Below, one piece after another: positions 34,787-42,943 of a stretch of DNA of 64,000 nt. Location: the NCBI RefSeq assembly GCF_046630315.1, contig NZ_LQBD01000011.1, positions 1 to 64,000 on the forward strand, read 5' to 3'. This stretch comes from Brucella anthropi_A. GTDB lineage: Bacteria; Pseudomonadota; Alphaproteobacteria; Rhizobiales; Rhizobiaceae. The notes below the pieces were generated by a model. That model saw only the letters and a list, made by a program, of their open reading frames with translations. It was not told the origin of the DNA and did not search any database. Made by a program: the position numbers and the translations under genes. The number at the start of each line of letters is the position of its first letter. Position 1 is the first letter of the stretch.

Positions 34787-35737
34787 ATGACGCGCAATAC
34801 GCTTTATCCAGAAATCCAACCGTTCAAGGAAGAGATGCTTCAGGTTTCTCCGCTGCATCGAATCCATGTCGAACAATGCGGCAATCCGAACGGCAAGCCC
34901 GTCATCATGATCCATGGCGGCCCTGGCGGTGGCATCACGCCCACCATGCGCCGCCTGCACGACCCCGAGCGCTACCGCATCATCCTGTTCGACCAGCGCG
35001 GCTGCGGTCGTTCGACCCCGCATGCGGAACTGCGTGAAAACACGACCTGGGATCTCGTGGCGGATATGGAGCATATTCGTGCGCATCTCGGCATTGATAA
35101 ATGGCAGGTCTTTGGCGGCTCCTGGGGGTCGACACTCGGCCTTGCCTATGCGCAATCCCATCCGGAGCGGGTAGCGGAGCTTGTTCTGCGCGGCATTTTT
35201 ATGATCCGCCGTTTCGAAGTCGACTGGATGTATTCCAACGGGGCAAGCATTCTCTTTCCCGATCATTTCGAGGCTTACCAGGAACATATACCCGAAGCCG
35301 AGCGCGGCGACATGATCGCCGCTTACTACAAGCGCCTCACCGATCGTGACCCGCAGGTGCAGCTTGAAGCAGCACGCCGCTGGGCGCGCTGGGAAGGCTC
35401 GGTCATTTCACTTCTGCCTGATCCGGCGCGCGTGGACGCATTTGGCGAAGACCAATACGCCATCGCCTTTGCGCGGATCGAATGCCACTATTTCCAGAAC
35501 CGCGGCTTCCTCGATTCCGACGATCAGCTTCTGCGCAATGTGGACCGCATCCGGCATATTCCCGGCGTGATTATCCATGGGCGCTATGATGTCTGCACGC
35601 CGTTCATCAATGCCTGGCAGCTCAAGAAGATGTGGCCGGAAGCCGATCTCAGAACCGTCGAGGATGCAGGCCACGCCGTCACGGAACCCGGCATCACCCA
35701 TGAACTGATCGAGGCGACAAAGCGTTTCGCTCAATAG
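34787..35737 (+). CDS. pip: Proline iminopeptidase
   Basis: 316 aa, peptidase family S33. Motifs: IMIHGGPGGG (oxyanion), FDQRGCGRSTPH, nucleophile elbow GGSWGS with the catalytic Ser, later Asp in HGRYDVCTP and His in DAGHAV. Releases N-terminal proline from peptides in the cytoplasm. Start ATG 34787 (MTRNTLYPEI) gives the family length; the 85 upstream codons run through the prlR promoter region. A dispersed repeat and bidirectional terminator follow. Confidence 0.93.
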   Translation: MTRNTLYPEIQPFKEEMLQVSPLHRIHVEQCGNPNGKPVIMIHGGPGGGITPTMRRLHDPERYRIILFDQRGCGRSTPHAELRENTTWDLVADMEHIRAHLGIDKWQVFGGSWGSTLGLAYAQSHPERVAELVLRGIFMIRRFEVDWMYSNGASILFPDHFEAYQEHIPEAERGDMIAAYYKRLTDRDPQVQLEAARRWARWEGSVISLLPDPARVDAFGEDQYAIAFARIECHYFQNRGFLDSDDQLLRNVDRIRHIPGVIIHGRYDVCTPFINAWQLKKMWPEADLRTVEDAGHAVTEPGITHELIEATKRFAQ

Positions 35738-35739
35738 AT

Positions 35740-35902
35740 CGGGTGGACTGATTTCCTCGCGTAGGCGCTGCGCACTTTTACCGGAAATGCTTTAGAGCGG
35801 TTCCGGTTTAAATGGAATCGTCGGAACCGCTCTATCTATTTGTTTTGTCGCATTATCCTACGCAAAACCGCTGCGCACTTTTGGCTCGAAAATGCTTTGA
35901 TG
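35740..35902. repeat. Dispersed repeat (family B), copy 2
   Basis: Contains GGACTGATTTCCTCGCGTAG, then GAGCGGTTCCGG paired with CGGAACCGCTC (a long palindrome around 35795-35832), TTGTCGCATT, and CACTTTTGGCTCGAAAATGC. The CGCTGCGCACTTTT block occurs twice within it. Starts directly after the pip stop codon, as copy 1 does after the deacetylase stop. Confidence 0.75.
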
Positions 35903-35926
35903 AAAAGGCGCCCTGTGGCGCCTTTT
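35903..35926. terminator. Bidirectional terminator between pip and the coiled-coil protein gene
   Basis: Perfect 10-bp palindromic stem AAAAGGCGCC / GGCGCCTTTT with 4-nt loop, giving four T on each strand. Serves the convergent genes at 34787 and 35936. Confidence 0.85.
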
Positions 35927-35935
35927 CCTTCATTC

Positions 35936-36391
35936 TCAGGTTCTGCCGCCCGGTGCAGCCTCGTTGCCCGGTTTTTCCGGCTCGCTGTCAAAACTCTTTG
36001 CTATATCCATGAAGCGGCGCATGAAGCGCTCCATATAGCTCATGGATTGCTCGAACTCCTGTTCGCTGGGCAAGCCCGAAGCAGCGCCGCCCTTACCTTC
36101 AAGGGCAGAAACTTTATCCTCCAGCTTCTTCACCCGATCCTGCAAGTCGGCAATGTCGTTCTCATAGGCCTCGCGATCCTCCGTCGCCATCTTGCAGACG
36201 AATTGGCCCTGCTGTTCTATGCAGGTGGAAATAGCGCCGGTTCTAGTATCCAGACGAATATAGCCGGATTCCGTGCCTTCCAGCCGATAACGCCCGTTTT
36301 CCTGCGCAAGCGCATTGGCCGGGGCAAGCGCAGAACCGAGAAGTGCAACAGCAGCCAGATTGCGGACCATCCATGTTTTTCTGTTCGGCAT
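35936..36391 (-). CDS. Secreted coiled-coil protein of unknown function
   Basis: 151 aa. Signal peptide MPNRKTWMVRNLAAVALLGS ending in ANALA. The mature protein has a short domain with GRYRLEGTESGYIRLDTRTG and two cysteines (STCIEQQGQFVC, probable disulphide), then a coiled coil (DIADLQDRVKKLEDKVSALE), then a Pro/Gly-rich tail. This layout is common in uncharacterised Rhizobiales periplasmic proteins. ATG 36391 chosen for the SD-like GGAAGGGAA upstream. Divergent from the DUF952 gene. Confidence 0.7.
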   Translation of the reverse strand: MPNRKTWMVRNLAAVALLGSALAPANALAQENGRYRLEGTESGYIRLDTRTGAISTCIEQQGQFVCKMATEDREAYENDIADLQDRVKKLEDKVSALEGKGGAASGLPSEQEFEQSMSYMERFMRRFMDIAKSFDSEPEKPGNEAAPGGRT

Positions 36392-36505
36392 AATGCAATT
36401 CCCTTCCGCTTCTCTTTCCGATGTTCCCATCATATGGGAGGTTTACGACGAAAATCGAACATGCGGGACTTTGATTTCCGAAGAAATTCGGTCTAGAGAG
36501 CAGCC

Positions 36506-36856
36506 ATGACAACTCAGATCATCTATAAGATCGCTCCGCGCACCCTTTGGGCACAAGCAGAACAGGCTGGCAGTTTTACCGGGGCTCCGGTTGATATCGC
36601 CGATGGCTTTATCCATTTTTCCACTGCAAAACAGGTACGGGAAACGGCAGCCAAACATTTCGCCGGCCAGCAGGATCTACTTCTGATCCATGTGAATGCT
36701 TCCGCACTTGGCGCGGGATTGAAGTTTGAAGTTTCACGCGGCGGAGCCCTCTTTCCTCATCTTTACGGCGAGCTGCCGCTTGCAGCCGTCTTGCAGGTCG
36801 ACCCCTTGCCACTGGGGAATGATGGTCTTCACATTTTTCCGGAGCTGGATGATTAA
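36506..36856 (+). CDS. DUF952 domain-containing protein
   Basis: 116 aa. The family signature is visible: IIYKIAPRTLWAQAEQAG, DGFIHFSTAKQV with conserved HFS, and FPHLYGELPLAAV. Some DUF952 proteins resemble ADP-ribosyltransferase-like folds, but no activity is known here. Its TAA stop shares one base with the pyrD ATG, so the two are translationally coupled. Confidence 0.85.
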   Translation: MTTQIIYKIAPRTLWAQAEQAGSFTGAPVDIADGFIHFSTAKQVRETAAKHFAGQQDLLLIHVNASALGAGLKFEVSRGGALFPHLYGELPLAAVLQVDPLPLGNDGLHIFPELDD

Positions 36857-37950
36857 TGGGCGGGCTTTTTGAAACTCTGGGGCGACGCGCCCTTTTTGCC
36901 TTCGATGCGGAACAGGCGCACGGCCTTTCCATCGCCGGCCTGAAGACGGGCCTCGTCAGCTGCGGCGCGCCGAACGATCCGGCACTTTCCGTCAAGGTTG
37001 CGGGCCTCCAGTTTCCAAACCCGCTCGGCATGGCGGCAGGCTATGACAAGAACGCCGAAGTGCCGGATGCGCTGTTGAAGCTCGGCTTCGGCTTTACCGA
37101 AATCGGCACAATCACACCGCGCCCGCAAAGCGGCAATCCGCGCCCGCGCATTTTCCGCCTCGTGGATGACAGGGCGGTCATCAATCGCCTCGGCTTCAAT
37201 AATGAGGGCCATGACGCAGCGTTCAAACGCCTGTCACAGCGCGCAGGCAGGAGCGGCATCGTGGGCGTCAATATCGGCGCCAACAAGGATGCGGAAGACC
37301 GCATTGCCGATTATGTTGCCGGTATTCGGCGTTTCTACCAGCTTGCGCGCTATTTCACGGTCAATATCTCTTCGCCCAACACACCGGGCCTGCGCAATCT
37401 TCAGGCACGCGAAGCCTTGCGCGAATTGTTGAGCCGTGTACTCGAAGCCCGCAATGAAGAGGGCAAGATGTGCACGCTGAAGCGTCCGGTTTTCCTCAAG
37501 ATCGCACCCGATCTGGCGGATGAAGAACTGGACGACATCGCCGCCGAGGCGACCGAACAGAAGCTGGACGGCATCATTGTTTCCAATACCACGCTTTCAC
37601 GCGCGGGCTTGAAAAGCGCCGAAAACCGCGATGAGACAGGCGGCCTCTCCGGCGCCCCGCTTTTCGACCGTTCCACCATCGTCCTCGCCCGCATGCGCGA
37701 GCGTGTCGGTCCTGACATGCCGCTGATCGGCGTCGGCGGTGTGGATAGCGCCGAAACGGCGCTGACCAAGATCAAGGCAGGCGCAGATCTCGTCCAGCTT
37801 TATACGGGCCTGATCTATCGCGGGCCGAACCTGCCTGCTGAAATCGTGCGCGGCCTGTCTGCCGCCGTAAAACGCGAGGGCGTTGCCAACATCGCGGTAC
37901 TGCGCGACCGGGACACCAAAGACTGGGCCAGACGCGATCTGCCCGCATAA
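36856..37950 (+). CDS. pyrD: Dihydroorotate dehydrogenase (quinone), class 2
   Basis: 364 aa. Oxidises dihydroorotate to orotate at the inner membrane with FMN and quinone. N-terminal helix region (FETLGRRALFAFDAEQAHGL) marks the class 2 membrane-associated extension. Core motifs: NPLGMAAGYDKNAEVPDA, VNISSPNTPGLRNLQ (catalytic Ser nearby), FLKIAPDL, IVSNTTLSR and LIGVGGVDSAE. Its stop codon abuts that of the convergent MATE gene with no intergenic base. Confidence 0.95.
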   Translation: MGGLFETLGRRALFAFDAEQAHGLSIAGLKTGLVSCGAPNDPALSVKVAGLQFPNPLGMAAGYDKNAEVPDALLKLGFGFTEIGTITPRPQSGNPRPRIFRLVDDRAVINRLGFNNEGHDAAFKRLSQRAGRSGIVGVNIGANKDAEDRIADYVAGIRRFYQLARYFTVNISSPNTPGLRNLQAREALRELLSRVLEARNEEGKMCTLKRPVFLKIAPDLADEELDDIAAEATEQKLDGIIVSNTTLSRAGLKSAENRDETGGLSGAPLFDRSTIVLARMRERVGPDMPLIGVGGVDSAETALTKIKAGADLVQLYTGLIYRGPNLPAEIVRGLSAAVKREGVANIAVLRDRDTKDWARRDLPA

Positions 37951-39306
37951 TCAGGCGATGAATTCCGTACGATAGCGGCGCGGCAAGATGGCCAGAAGCG
38001 TGACGCCACGGATCGACAGAAACAGATTGAGCGCCAGCCAAAGCCCGTGATTGCCCATCACGGGCTTTGCCGCATAAAGAACCGCCAGAAAAAATGCGAG
38101 CGAAAAAAACATCATGTTGCGCATGTCGCGCGACCATGTGGCGCCGATATAGACCCCATCCATATGGAAGGCCAGCAGTCCGGTTATGCCTGTCAGCGCC
38201 GCCCAGGGGAGGTATTTCAGGGCTTCGGCATGAACGTCTTCCGCCTTGGACAGCAAGCCGATGATGGCATCGCCGAACACCAGCAGGAAAAAGGCGACTA
38301 TGCTCGCCATGACCAGCCCCCAGACGAAAGTGAGCTTGGCCCCGCGCACAAAGGCCGGGCTGTAACGCGCCCCGATCGACCGACCGACAATCTGCTCGGC
38401 CGCAGCCGCCATGCCGTCCAGGAAGAAGCCTGCGACGAGGAAGAAGTTCATCAGGACGGCATTGGCCGCAAGCGTAACCGGGCCGAGGTCCGCGCCTGCC
38501 CGCGTAAAGAACGCAAAGGCCGTGAGAAGCAGGAATGAGCGGATCATGATATCGCGATTGACCGCGAACATGCGCAGGATTCCCTGCTTTTGAAATATCC
38601 GTGCCCGGTTGGGGCGCAGCGATGCGTCCTTGCGGAAATGCCGCAACACGATGAACATGCCGACAAGCGCAGCAACGGTTTCGCCCGTTACCGTCGCCCA
38701 GGCAACGCCGGTGACGCCCCAGCCCAGTTCCAGCCCGAGAACGATGCAAAGCACGATATTGATACCGTTGAGCAGCACCTGAAGGGCAAGGCCGACGACA
38801 CCCTGTCCCCGCCCCAGAACGAGGCCCAGTATCGAATAGTTGATGAGCGCGACCGGCGCCGACAACATGCGGATCGACACATAGGTCGCCATCGCGTCCT
38901 GCGTGGCGGATGTCGGATGCATGAAGGTGGAAGAGACGGCGATGATGATTGGCAGGCAAAGGATCATCAGTCCGCCAGCAATAACCGCGATGATGATGGC
39001 GCGCCAGAAGATGGCCTGTTCTTCCACGGCGTCTTCGGCGCCCACGGCCTGCGCCACCAGCCCGGTCGTGCCGGACCGCAGGAAATTGAACATCGACAGC
39101 AGAAAGTCAAAGACGAGCGCGCCAATCGCCAGACCGCCGATCAGCTCGGCCTGTCCCATCTGGCCAACAACGCCCATATCGACAAGACCCAGAAGCGGGG
39201 TGGTGATGGCGGCAAGCGTCATGGGAATGGCGATCAGCATCACCATCCGGTGCGTTACGTCGAACGGCCTTGTTACGCCACCAGCACGTTGCAGCGACTG
39301 ATCCAT
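37951..39306 (-). CDS. MATE family efflux transporter (DinF subtype)
   Basis: 451 aa, about 12 hydrophobic segments. IPMTLAAITTPLLGLVDMGV and the following LIGGLAIGALVFDFL match the DinF branch of MATE transporters; FDGMAAAAEQIVGRSIGARY-like sequence in the second half repeats the theme. Inner-membrane exporter driven by Na+ or H+; substrate unknown. Clearly different in sequence from the NorM-type gene at 795-2207. Converges with pyrD, stop codons adjacent (37950/37951). Confidence 0.87.
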   Translation of the reverse strand: MDQSLQRAGGVTRPFDVTHRMVMLIAIPMTLAAITTPLLGLVDMGVVGQMGQAELIGGLAIGALVFDFLLSMFNFLRSGTTGLVAQAVGAEDAVEEQAIFWRAIIIAVIAGGLMILCLPIIIAVSSTFMHPTSATQDAMATYVSIRMLSAPVALINYSILGLVLGRGQGVVGLALQVLLNGINIVLCIVLGLELGWGVTGVAWATVTGETVAALVGMFIVLRHFRKDASLRPNRARIFQKQGILRMFAVNRDIMIRSFLLLTAFAFFTRAGADLGPVTLAANAVLMNFFLVAGFFLDGMAAAAEQIVGRSIGARYSPAFVRGAKLTFVWGLVMASIVAFFLLVFGDAIIGLLSKAEDVHAEALKYLPWAALTGITGLLAFHMDGVYIGATWSRDMRNMMFFSLAFFLAVLYAAKPVMGNHGLWLALNLFLSIRGVTLLAILPRRYRTEFIA

Positions 39307-39483
39307 GATGCTTGTCCCGAATGTGTTCCCTCTGATCGAATTGATCTACTCTGGAATCAATCGAAACGACAGACAATTCGGCCACCGGATTGTCGCAGTT
39401 CCTGACAGCGGACTGTCAGGAGAAACAAGCCTGTTACAGGCTGGATCAAAAAGCGACATGCGGGCGCGAAAATGGTGATTTTC

Positions 39484-39544
39484 GAGCACCGGAACTTGCA
39501 ACAAATTGCCATTTGCAGCCACAGATGGCGGCTTTTGGGACAGG
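39484..39544. repeat. Dispersed repeat (family A), copy 2
   Basis: Matches 731-791 over about 60 bp (GAGCACCGGAACTTG, ACAAATTGCCATTTGCAGCC, GGCGGCTTTTGGGACAGG). It starts 4 bp beyond the stop codon of the minus-strand CAP-domain gene, the same placement as copy 1 relative to the MATE gene. The core ACAAATTGCCATTTGC is partly self-complementary. Confidence 0.7.
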
Positions 39545-39547
39545 TTC

Positions 39548-40030
39548 TTACAGTCCGAGCATCATCGCCCAATATATATAGGTGGGCTTGTTCTCGGGCG
39601 TGGCCCAGGCGAGGCCATAATGCTCGAAGATCGGATCGAGCATGTTCTTGCGATGGCCGGGCGATTTCATCCATGCGTCGAAGACAGCCTGTGTGTCGCG
39701 CTGTCCCGATGCCACATTTTCCGCTGCGGGCCCGCGGATACCGGCCTGCCGCAGCCGCGCGACGAAACCGTTACCCCAGCCGATGCTATGACCGATCTTG
39801 CCGTAGCTCGCCATACGCCGGGCCTGATAAAGCGCGGCCTGCTCAAGCTTCGAATCCGTCGCCATCAGCGGCAGGCCGTTTGCCTTCCGGATCGCATTGA
39901 AAATCGCGGTCGGATCGTTGTCGCTTGCAGCCAAAGCCTCGTTCAACGGCATTGCCGACAGTGCCAACGCTCCTCCGGCAAGGACGAGGAAACCACGCCG
40001 ATTAAGTGTAAATCCTTGTTTTTTCTGCAT
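39548..40030 (-). CDS. CAP-domain (SCP/PR1-like) secreted protein, probable Tat substrate
   Basis: 160 aa. Twin-arginine signal NRRGFLVLAGGALALSAMP with cleavage near ALA. The rest is one CAP domain: FNAIRKANGLPLM, LEQAALYQARRMASYGKIGH (His), GWGNG, AENVASGQRDTQAVFDAWMK, SPGHRKNMLDP (His) and HYGLAWA. Bacterial CAP proteins of the YkwD type have unknown function, possibly ligand or metal binding. The Tat signal implies export in folded form, perhaps with a cofactor. Confidence 0.85.
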   Translation of the reverse strand: MQKKQGFTLNRRGFLVLAGGALALSAMPLNEALAASDNDPTAIFNAIRKANGLPLMATDSKLEQAALYQARRMASYGKIGHSIGWGNGFVARLRQAGIRGPAAENVASGQRDTQAVFDAWMKSPGHRKNMLDPIFEHYGLAWATPENKPTYIYWAMMLGL

Positions 40031-40064
40031 TGCCTGCCTGATCTATTCAATCACCGAATGGAGT

Positions 40065-40331
40065 TCACTTCCGGTAGCTGAGGATACGGAGCAAAATAAA
40101 GGCAGGAATGACGACCGCCGCGCCAAGGATGAGATAATCGACAAAGCCTGAAATTGCCGAAAAGCCCATATTCCAAAGGCGCAGGATGAAATCGCGGATG
40201 CCGTAGAGAATATCGTACGGTGTCCAGTGAAACGCGCTCATGACCACGCCGACGACCAGCGAAATCAACACCAGCTTGATCAGGACGCGGGCGGGCGTAT
40301 CGCCAAGAAAACGGTTCACACCATCCGACAT
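40065..40331 (-). CDS. Small membrane protein (DUF6460-like)
   Basis: 88 aa with two transmembrane segments (VLIKLVLISLVVGVVMSAF and YLILGAAVVIPAFILLRIL). The N-terminal MSDGVNRFLGDTPARVLIKL is typical of the alphaproteobacterial DUF6460 family, function unknown. ATG 40331 lies 6 nt after AGGAG; the ATG at 40337 abuts that SD. Separate from the CAP gene by 34 bp on the same strand, so possibly co-transcribed. Confidence 0.75.
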   Translation of the reverse strand: MSDGVNRFLGDTPARVLIKLVLISLVVGVVMSAFHWTPYDILYGIRDFILRLWNMGFSAISGFVDYLILGAAVVIPAFILLRILSYRK

Positions 40332-40422
40332 GTACATCTCCTGTGTCGTTGTTGGTCAAAGCGGCAGATCTATCGCGCAAGAAATAGGCTCTCCGTGCAG
40401 CCCGCGCAAGTTCTGCCCCTGC

Positions 40423-41433
40423 TCATCGCTGCTTGCGGTATTCGCGCGGTGGCTTTTGCTTCTGCCGCGAGAACGAGCGGTTCATGCTGCGCGTATCGGT
40501 GAAGCCGCTTGCAACGGCCACGTCCAGCAGCGACAGGCCCGTTTCGGACAACAGTTCCTTGGCTTTCTTGACCCGAAGCTCTTCGCGAACCTCAAATGCC
40601 GTTCGGCCGAGTGCGAGCCTGAAGCCACGCTCCATCTGGCGAACGGAAATTCCCAGCCTGCGTGCAACATCGACCATCGGCACCGGGTCTTCCAGCGTTT
40701 CCTCGAAAATGCGGATCGCCTTGCGGATCATCGGCGAGCGCACGCCATTGAAACTCAAAGCCGGCTGCTCGGAACGGACAAGCTCATAAGGGATCATTAG
40801 GATGGATGCGCTCTTACGCGCCAGTTCCTCGGAAATCTCGTTCTGGATAATCGACAGCGCGAGCGACGCCGCCCCAAGCCCGCCGGCGCAGGTGAAGTGC
40901 CTTCGGCTGCGATGAAACAGGCTGGTCGTATCGGCTGTATAACCGTCGAAAAGCTCCAGAAAATCATCGCGATGGAACCAGTTCACGCAGCAATTGCGGT
41001 CCGGCAGAAGATCGGCTTCCGCCAGAAGAAAGGCAGCAGTGCAAAGACCAACCACAGTCTTGCCGCGTCGATCCGCGCGCTTGAGGAGATCGATCAGCGC
41101 CTGCTGTCGCGGCCGATATTGCCCAAGCAGCCCACCCACAACCGCAACATAATCGCAATCATCAAGCTCGCCGATAGAGGCGGTCGGCTCGATCACCATG
41201 CCGGAGCTTGACGTGACGGGATCTCCCGACAATGTGCAAATCTTCCATGCACAGCGTATCTGGCGGCTCTTGTCCCGATCATCGGCAGCAAGACGAAAAG
41301 GATCGAGGAAAAGGCTGAGCGCCGTCAGCGTAAAGCCCGGCAGCGCAACAATGCCCACCGACAGCCTGCGTTGCGGCGCATCCGTTGCCGTTTCCGGCTT
41401 CCTGTCCTGATCCCGTCCGGTTCCGTTGGTCAC
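40423..41433 (-). CDS. GlxA family transcriptional regulator (DJ-1/PfpI domain plus AraC HTH)
   Basis: 336 aa. Residues about 24-190 form a DJ-1/PfpI-like amidotransferase domain (VGIVALPGFTLTALSLFLDP, VVGLCTAAFLLAEADLL with the nucleophile-elbow Cys). Residues about 230-330 form the AraC double helix-turn-helix (VDVARRLGISVRQMERGFRL; LLDVAVASGFTDTRSMNRSF). Relatives control glycine-betaine, carnitine or arginine catabolism; no target operon is adjacent, so the ligand is unknown. Confidence 0.85.
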   Translation of the reverse strand: MTNGTGRDQDRKPETATDAPQRRLSVGIVALPGFTLTALSLFLDPFRLAADDRDKSRQIRCAWKICTLSGDPVTSSSGMVIEPTASIGELDDCDYVAVVGGLLGQYRPRQQALIDLLKRADRRGKTVVGLCTAAFLLAEADLLPDRNCCVNWFHRDDFLELFDGYTADTTSLFHRSRRHFTCAGGLGAASLALSIIQNEISEELARKSASILMIPYELVRSEQPALSFNGVRSPMIRKAIRIFEETLEDPVPMVDVARRLGISVRQMERGFRLALGRTAFEVREELRVKKAKELLSETGLSLLDVAVASGFTDTRSMNRSFSRQKQKPPREYRKQR

Positions 41434-41486
41434 TTCGATTGCGCTCCTCCCTCCAAATCATATCTGCTTGGAGGAGGCTCATACAG

Positions 41487-42578
41487 TCAACGAAAATGCT
41501 TGGAAAGCTTCAACTGCTGCGCCTGATAGTTGGAACCAAGATCAATGCCGTAAAGCGCCGAAGGGCGATGCAGCATATGTTCGTAAACCAGACGCCCCAC
41601 AATCTGCCCATGTTCCAGAATGAACGGAACTTCATGGCTGCGGACTTCCAGAACCGCGCGACTGCCGGTTCCGCCCGCAGCACTATGCCCGAAGCCCGGA
41701 TCGAAGAAGCCTGCATAGTGAACGCGAAATTCGCCGACCAGAGGATCGAAGGGCGTCATTTCGGCTGCATAAAGCGGGGGCACATGCACGGCCTCGCGCG
41801 AGACGAGAATATAGAATTCGTCCGGATCGAGCACGAGTTCACGCGCGCCGCGATCATAGATCGGCTCCCAGAAGTCGAGAATGTCGTGCGCCGCACGCTT
41901 GTCCACATCGACAACCGCCGTATGGTGCTTGCCGCGATAGCCGATCAGCCTGTCGGCACCGCCGGAAAGATCGACCGAAAGGGCAATGCCGCCGCCGGAA
42001 ATATTCGGCATTTCCGCTGCGACCAGCGTTTCCGCATCATGGAGCGCGGCAAGTTCGGCCTCGTCGAGTTGGGCCCTGCCCTTGCGGAAGCGTATCTGCG
42101 ACAGGCGCGAACCCGTACGCACGACGATCGGAAACGTGCGCGGGCTGACTTCCAGATAAAGCGGACCGTGATACCCGGCAGGCACTTTGTCGAATTCCTG
42201 CGCTCCGTCGGCAATGACGCGGGTGAAAATGTCCAGACGGCCCGTCGAGCTTTTCGGATTTGCGGATGCGGAAAGCTCCGGCGACAGCGCTAGGCCTTCG
42301 AGAAGCGGGACGATATAAACGCAGCCCGTTTCAAGAACGGCCCCTGCGGTCAGGTCGATCTCGTGCAGTTTCAGCCGTTCCAGCTTATCGATGACCGGCG
42401 TGCCGGGCCCCGGCATGAAGGAGGCGCGGACACGATAGGCCTTTGCGCCAAGCCGCAGATCGAGGCTCGCAGGCTGGATCTGATCGGGATCGCGCGGGCG
42501 CGGGGACACCAGCAAACCGCTTTCAAACAGTGCGGCAATATCCGCATCCGCCAGAATTCCAGCATCTTTCTGCATCAT
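41487..42578 (-). CDS. dcd: Bimodular 2'-deoxycytidine 5'-triphosphate deaminase
   Basis: 363 aa, nearly twice the length of E. coli Dcd, and built from two dUTPase/Dcd-like beta-barrel halves. First half: IQPASLDLRLGAKAYRVRAS, SANPKSSTGRLDIFTRVIAD; second half: ELVLDPDEFYILVSREAVHV and HYAGFFDPGFG. This double form is typical of alphaproteobacteria. It makes dUTP from dCTP to feed thymidylate synthesis. ATG 42578 gives MMQKDAGILADAD; the longer ORF lacks an SD. Divergent from metZ. Confidence 0.85.
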   Translation of the reverse strand: MMQKDAGILADADIAALFESGLLVSPRPRDPDQIQPASLDLRLGAKAYRVRASFMPGPGTPVIDKLERLKLHEIDLTAGAVLETGCVYIVPLLEGLALSPELSASANPKSSTGRLDIFTRVIADGAQEFDKVPAGYHGPLYLEVSPRTFPIVVRTGSRLSQIRFRKGRAQLDEAELAALHDAETLVAAEMPNISGGGIALSVDLSGGADRLIGYRGKHHTAVVDVDKRAAHDILDFWEPIYDRGARELVLDPDEFYILVSREAVHVPPLYAAEMTPFDPLVGEFRVHYAGFFDPGFGHSAAGGTGSRAVLEVRSHEVPFILEHGQIVGRLVYEHMLHRPSALYGIDLGSNYQAQQLKLSKHFR

Positions 42579-42742
42579 CAACCCGACACTCCGTAGCCTA
42601 AGCACTGCTTGACAAAGACCATTGACCGGTCGCGGCGTCAATGCCAAGCCTTGGAGCCGATGGAAACCGGGTTTTCCGCAGGAATCGGAGCATTATCAGG
42701 CCAAATGGGACGCGCTTTTCCCGAAATGGGCCGGTTTCGGCA

Positions 42743-42770
42743 TTGACGGCTCCCCTCAACAGGCATAATG
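42743..42770 (+). promoter_or_regulatory. Candidate sigma-70 promoter of metZ
   Basis: TTGACG (42743-42748) and CATAAT/ATAATG (42764-42770) with 15-16 nt between them. Position would start transcription near 42776-42780, just before the riboswitch. Confidence 0.5.
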
Positions 42771-42780
42771 AAAAACCGTT

Positions 42781-42838
42781 CCGTGGTGATTTGGCCGGCC
42801 GGCTTGCAGCCACGTTAAAGAATTCGCTAAAAAAGGCC
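42781..42838 (+). ncRNA. SAM-II riboswitch aptamer (metZ leader)
   Basis: Matches the SAM-II consensus: CCGTGGTGATTTGGCC, GGCTTGCAGCCACG, then TTAAAG and GCTAAAAAAGGCC. P1 is CGTGG (42782-42786) paired with CCACG before TTAAAG; GGCC at 42793-42796 can pair with GGCC at 42835-42838 to close the pseudoknot. SAM-II occurs almost only in alphaproteobacteria ahead of methionine genes. High SAM should switch metZ off. Confidence 0.92.
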
Positions 42839-42849
42839 GCGGTTCGTTA

Positions 42850-42884
42850 CCGGCCTTTTGCGTGTTCGCAAGGCCGGTTTTTTA
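42850..42884 (+). terminator. Intrinsic terminator in the metZ leader
   Basis: Stem CCGGCC-TT-TTGCG (42850-42862) / CGCAAGGCCGG (42867-42877) with a 4-nt loop and two bulged T, followed by TTTTTT. It lies 11 nt after the aptamer and 59 nt before the metZ start, so the riboswitch probably acts by transcription attenuation. Confidence 0.85.
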
Positions 42885-42943
42885 TTGGCCGCCGAGGCTT
42901 TGCTTTCCGCCCCGGCCGACCAGCTTTTCGACAGGTTGGAAAA

